Assembly (NCBI RefSeq): GCF_020911865.1
Contig: NZ_CP087131.1
Span: forward strand, 2,046,001-2,110,000
Source: Chryseobacterium sp. C-71
GTDB taxonomy: Bacteria > Bacteroidota > Bacteroidia > Flavobacteriales > Weeksellaceae
Length of the DNA: 64,000 nt
Reading direction: 5' to 3'
Shown: in pieces, positions 62,248-64,000 of the stretch
How the letters are laid out: each line of letters opens with the position of its first letter
Numbering within the stretch: the stretch's first letter is position 1
Notes under the pieces: model-generated
The model's input: the letters and a program-made list of their open reading frames with translations, nothing else
The model's database searches: none
What the model was told of the DNA's origin: nothing
Translations under genes and position numbers: made by a program

Positions 62248-63444
62248 ATGAGTCAAAAAATTGCCATTACAGGAATGGGCATCATTTCCTCCATTGGTAA
62301 CAATGTTGAGGAAAATTTTATTTCGCTGACGACCGGAAAACACGGCATTTCAGACATCGAATTGTTTGAAACACGCCACGCCGGAAGCATCAAAACAGGC
62401 GAGATAAAATTGTCTAATGAAGAGCTTGCACAGAAACTTCAGCTACTTGAAGACAACAATTTAACAAGAACTGCTTTGTTGGGAATGGTCGCTGCAAAAG
62501 AAGCTGTAGAAAGTGCCGGAATTTCGGATATCAACGAATATAAAACCGGACTCATCTCCTCCACAAGCGTGGGCGGAATGGATATCACCGAAAAATATTT
62601 CTACACCTACGAAGATTTCCCTGAAAAACAAAAATATATTGATTCACACGATGCCGGAAATTCATCTTTGGCAATTGCAGAACTGTTGGGTCTGAAAGGA
62701 ATGGTTTCTACCATCAGCACAGCCTGTTCGTCTGCAGCCAATGCGATTATGATAGGCGCAAAACTTATCAAAAACGGCGTTCTGGACCGTGTGATTGTTG
62801 GCGGAACAGATTCGCTTTCGAAGTTTACTTTGAATGGATTTAATACGCTGATGATTCTCACCGATTCTTACAACACGCCTTTTGACAACGACAGAAAAGG
62901 TCTAAACTTAGGCGAAGCAGCCGCTTTCCTAGTTTTGGAATCTGATGAAGTTGTAAAAAAAGAAAATAAAAAAGTACTCGCCTATCTTTCAGGTTACGGA
63001 AACGCCAACGATGCGCACCACCAAACCGCTTCTTCGGAAAACGGACAAGGTGCTTACTTGGCAATGGAAAAAGCATTGAAAGTTTCAGGTTTAAATAAAG
63101 AAAACATTGATTACATCAACGTTCACGGAACTGCAACTCCGAATAATGACTTGTCTGAAGGCATTGCAATGATTCGGATTTTTGGCGAAAATCAGGTTCC
63201 GGAATTCAGTTCAACGAAAGCGTTCACAGGTCATACTTTGGCAGCTGCGGCTGGAATTGAGGCGGTTTACTCGATTTTAGCAATGCGGAACAATGTGATT
63301 TTTCCAAATTTAAATTTCAAAACTAAAATGGAAGAATTTGATTTGACGCCGGTTACCGAACTGAAAGAGAAAAACATCAATCACGTACTTTCCAATTCAT
63401 TTGGATTTGGAGGAAACTGTTCAACTTTAATTTTTTCTAAATAA
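62248..63444 (+). CDS. Beta-ketoacyl-ACP synthase II (FabF-like)
   Basis: 398 residues. Catalytic Cys160 in STACSSA, His293 in NVHGTATPNND and His329 in FTGHTLAAAAG are all present. The N-terminus ITGMGIISSIGNNVEENF and the C-terminal NSFGFGGNCSTLIF are typical of FabF-like enzymes. It likely elongates the ACP-bound polyene together with the 58442 KAS and the protein encoded from 63444, whose start overlaps its stop by one base (TAATG). This arrangement recalls the ketosynthase/chain-length-factor pairs of aryl polyene clusters. Confidence 0.92.
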   Translation: MSQKIAITGMGIISSIGNNVEENFISLTTGKHGISDIELFETRHAGSIKTGEIKLSNEELAQKLQLLEDNNLTRTALLGMVAAKEAVESAGISDINEYKTGLISSTSVGGMDITEKYFYTYEDFPEKQKYIDSHDAGNSSLAIAELLGLKGMVSTISTACSSAANAIMIGAKLIKNGVLDRVIVGGTDSLSKFTLNGFNTLMILTDSYNTPFDNDRKGLNLGEAAAFLVLESDEVVKKENKKVLAYLSGYGNANDAHHQTASSENGQGAYLAMEKALKVSGLNKENIDYINVHGTATPNNDLSEGIAMIRIFGENQVPEFSSTKAFTGHTLAAAAGIEAVYSILAMRNNVIFPNLNFKTKMEEFDLTPVTELKEKNINHVLSNSFGFGGNCSTLIFSK

Positions 63445-64000
63445 TGAGTGCAGTTTACATCAACAGTGCTGCCTGCATCTCGGTTCAGGACACTTTAAAC
63501 GAAAACTTTTTTGACAATTTAAAGCCTGAAAATTCTGTTCAGGTTTTAAAAGCGATTGAGCCGAATTACAAAGAATTCATTCCGCCAGCAATGAGCAGAA
63601 GAATGTCTAAAACGGTAAAAATGAGTTCAGTAGCTTCCACAAAAGCTTTACAGGAAGCTGGAATCGAAAAACCCGATGCCATCATCGTCGGAACAGGAAT
63701 GGGTTGCTCTCAGGATTCTGAAAAGTTTTTAAAAAATGTTCTTGAAAATAATGAAGAATTTCTAACCCCAACGTTTTTTATTCAATCTACGCACAATACG
63801 GTTGCCGGACAAATTGCTTTGGGATTGCAGTGTCACGGCTATAATTTCACTTATGTCAACTGTTCTTCGTCGCTGGAATTCTCAATGCTGGATGCAAAAC
63901 TTCAGATTTTGGATGGCGAAGCAGATAATGTTTTGGTGGGTTCAACAGATGAACAAACCGACAGAACAATGGAATTGTTCAAGCTGAATGATTCGATTAA
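63444..64000 (+). CDS. Ketosynthase-like protein, 5' part (cut by window end)
   Basis: At least 185 residues, open to the window end, start overlapping the previous stop. Thiolase-fold N-terminal half with IIVGTGMGCSQDSEKFL near 77-93, a THNTVAGQIALGLQCHG stretch and a Cys at 140 in YVNCSSSLEF, where a KAS nucleophile sits. Whether the two His of the C-terminal half are present cannot be seen. It may be the partner (ApeC or chain-length-factor-like) of the preceding KAS. Further cluster genes probably continue to the right. Confidence 0.82.
   Translation, partial: MSAVYINSAACISVQDTLNENFFDNLKPENSVQVLKAIEPNYKEFIPPAMSRRMSKTVKMSSVASTKALQEAGIEKPDAIIVGTGMGCSQDSEKFLKNVLENNEEFLTPTFFIQSTHNTVAGQIALGLQCHGYNFTYVNCSSSLEFSMLDAKLQILDGEADNVLVGSTDEQTDRTMELFKLNDSI

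Overview
The window comes from a member of the Bacteroidota, most likely the family Weeksellaceae (Chryseobacterium or a close relative). The signs are a 16S rRNA gene preceded by boxes of the TTTG / TAnnTTTG type, AT-rich DNA with little Shine-Dalgarno signal, a protein with a type IX secretion C-terminal sorting domain, many short secreted lipoproteins, the UppS-BamA-Skp-Skp gene block, and a flexirubin-type (dialkylresorcinol / aryl polyene) pigment locus. The genus is inferred from gene content and was not tested by alignment.

Layout. 1-2674: 5' part of a 16S rRNA gene on the minus strand, three tandem rRNA promoters, and a gene-free stretch with a roughly 50-bp-periodic array of small palindromes. 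2675-10208 (minus): envelope biogenesis block (DUF6089-like barrel, uppS, bamA, two Skp/OmpH chaperones), then a hotdog thioesterase, RmlD and an exported protein. 10419-17103 (minus): polysaccharide genes (Wzc-like tyrosine kinase with a Gly-Tyr tail, Wza, a WecA-type initiating transferase, a GT2 glycosyltransferase) and an arginase-fold protein that has lost most metal ligands. 17104-24323: accessory stretch with a GH43-like hydrolase, an alpha/beta hydrolase, a DUF6261-like protein, 42-bp tandem repeats, an XRE regulator with a nearby palindrome, and three exported proteins, the first with a JAMM-like motif. 24324-35365 (minus): topA, multipass membrane proteins, a T9SS cargo protein made of two copies of one domain, and a three-gene glycan membrane set (EpsG-like, acyltransferase 3).

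35558-64000 (mostly plus): flexirubin-type locus in two blocks. Block 1 (35558-42333) has an MMPL exporter fused to an acyltransferase and a third domain, DarA, DarB and two FabZ-like hotdog proteins. Block 2 (53456 to the window end) has a small helical protein, a BtrH-like acyltransferase, an ABC-2 exporter, a thioesterase, ketosynthases, a ketosynthase-like half protein, an ACP and a further ketosynthase cut by the window end. About 11 kb of apparently unrelated genes lies between them: a PAP2 phosphatase/barrel, DUF3667, a PCMD/barrel operon, an M16 peptidase and a VOC protein. Two AT-rich genes of unknown function (54897-55514, 59716-60624) also sit inside block 2.

How the pathway probably works (inference from known dialkylresorcinol and aryl polyene systems): the KAS enzymes, the ACP and the hotdog dehydratases build a polyene on the carrier protein. 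DarB joins two beta-keto acyl units and DarA aromatises the ring to a dialkylresorcinol. The BtrH-like Cys-His-Asp protein or the fused acyltransferase could join polyene and resorcinol, and the MMPL and ABC transporters could move the pigment to the outer membrane. Short palindromic repeats of at least four kinds lie between genes and appear to be part of a genome-wide repeat population.
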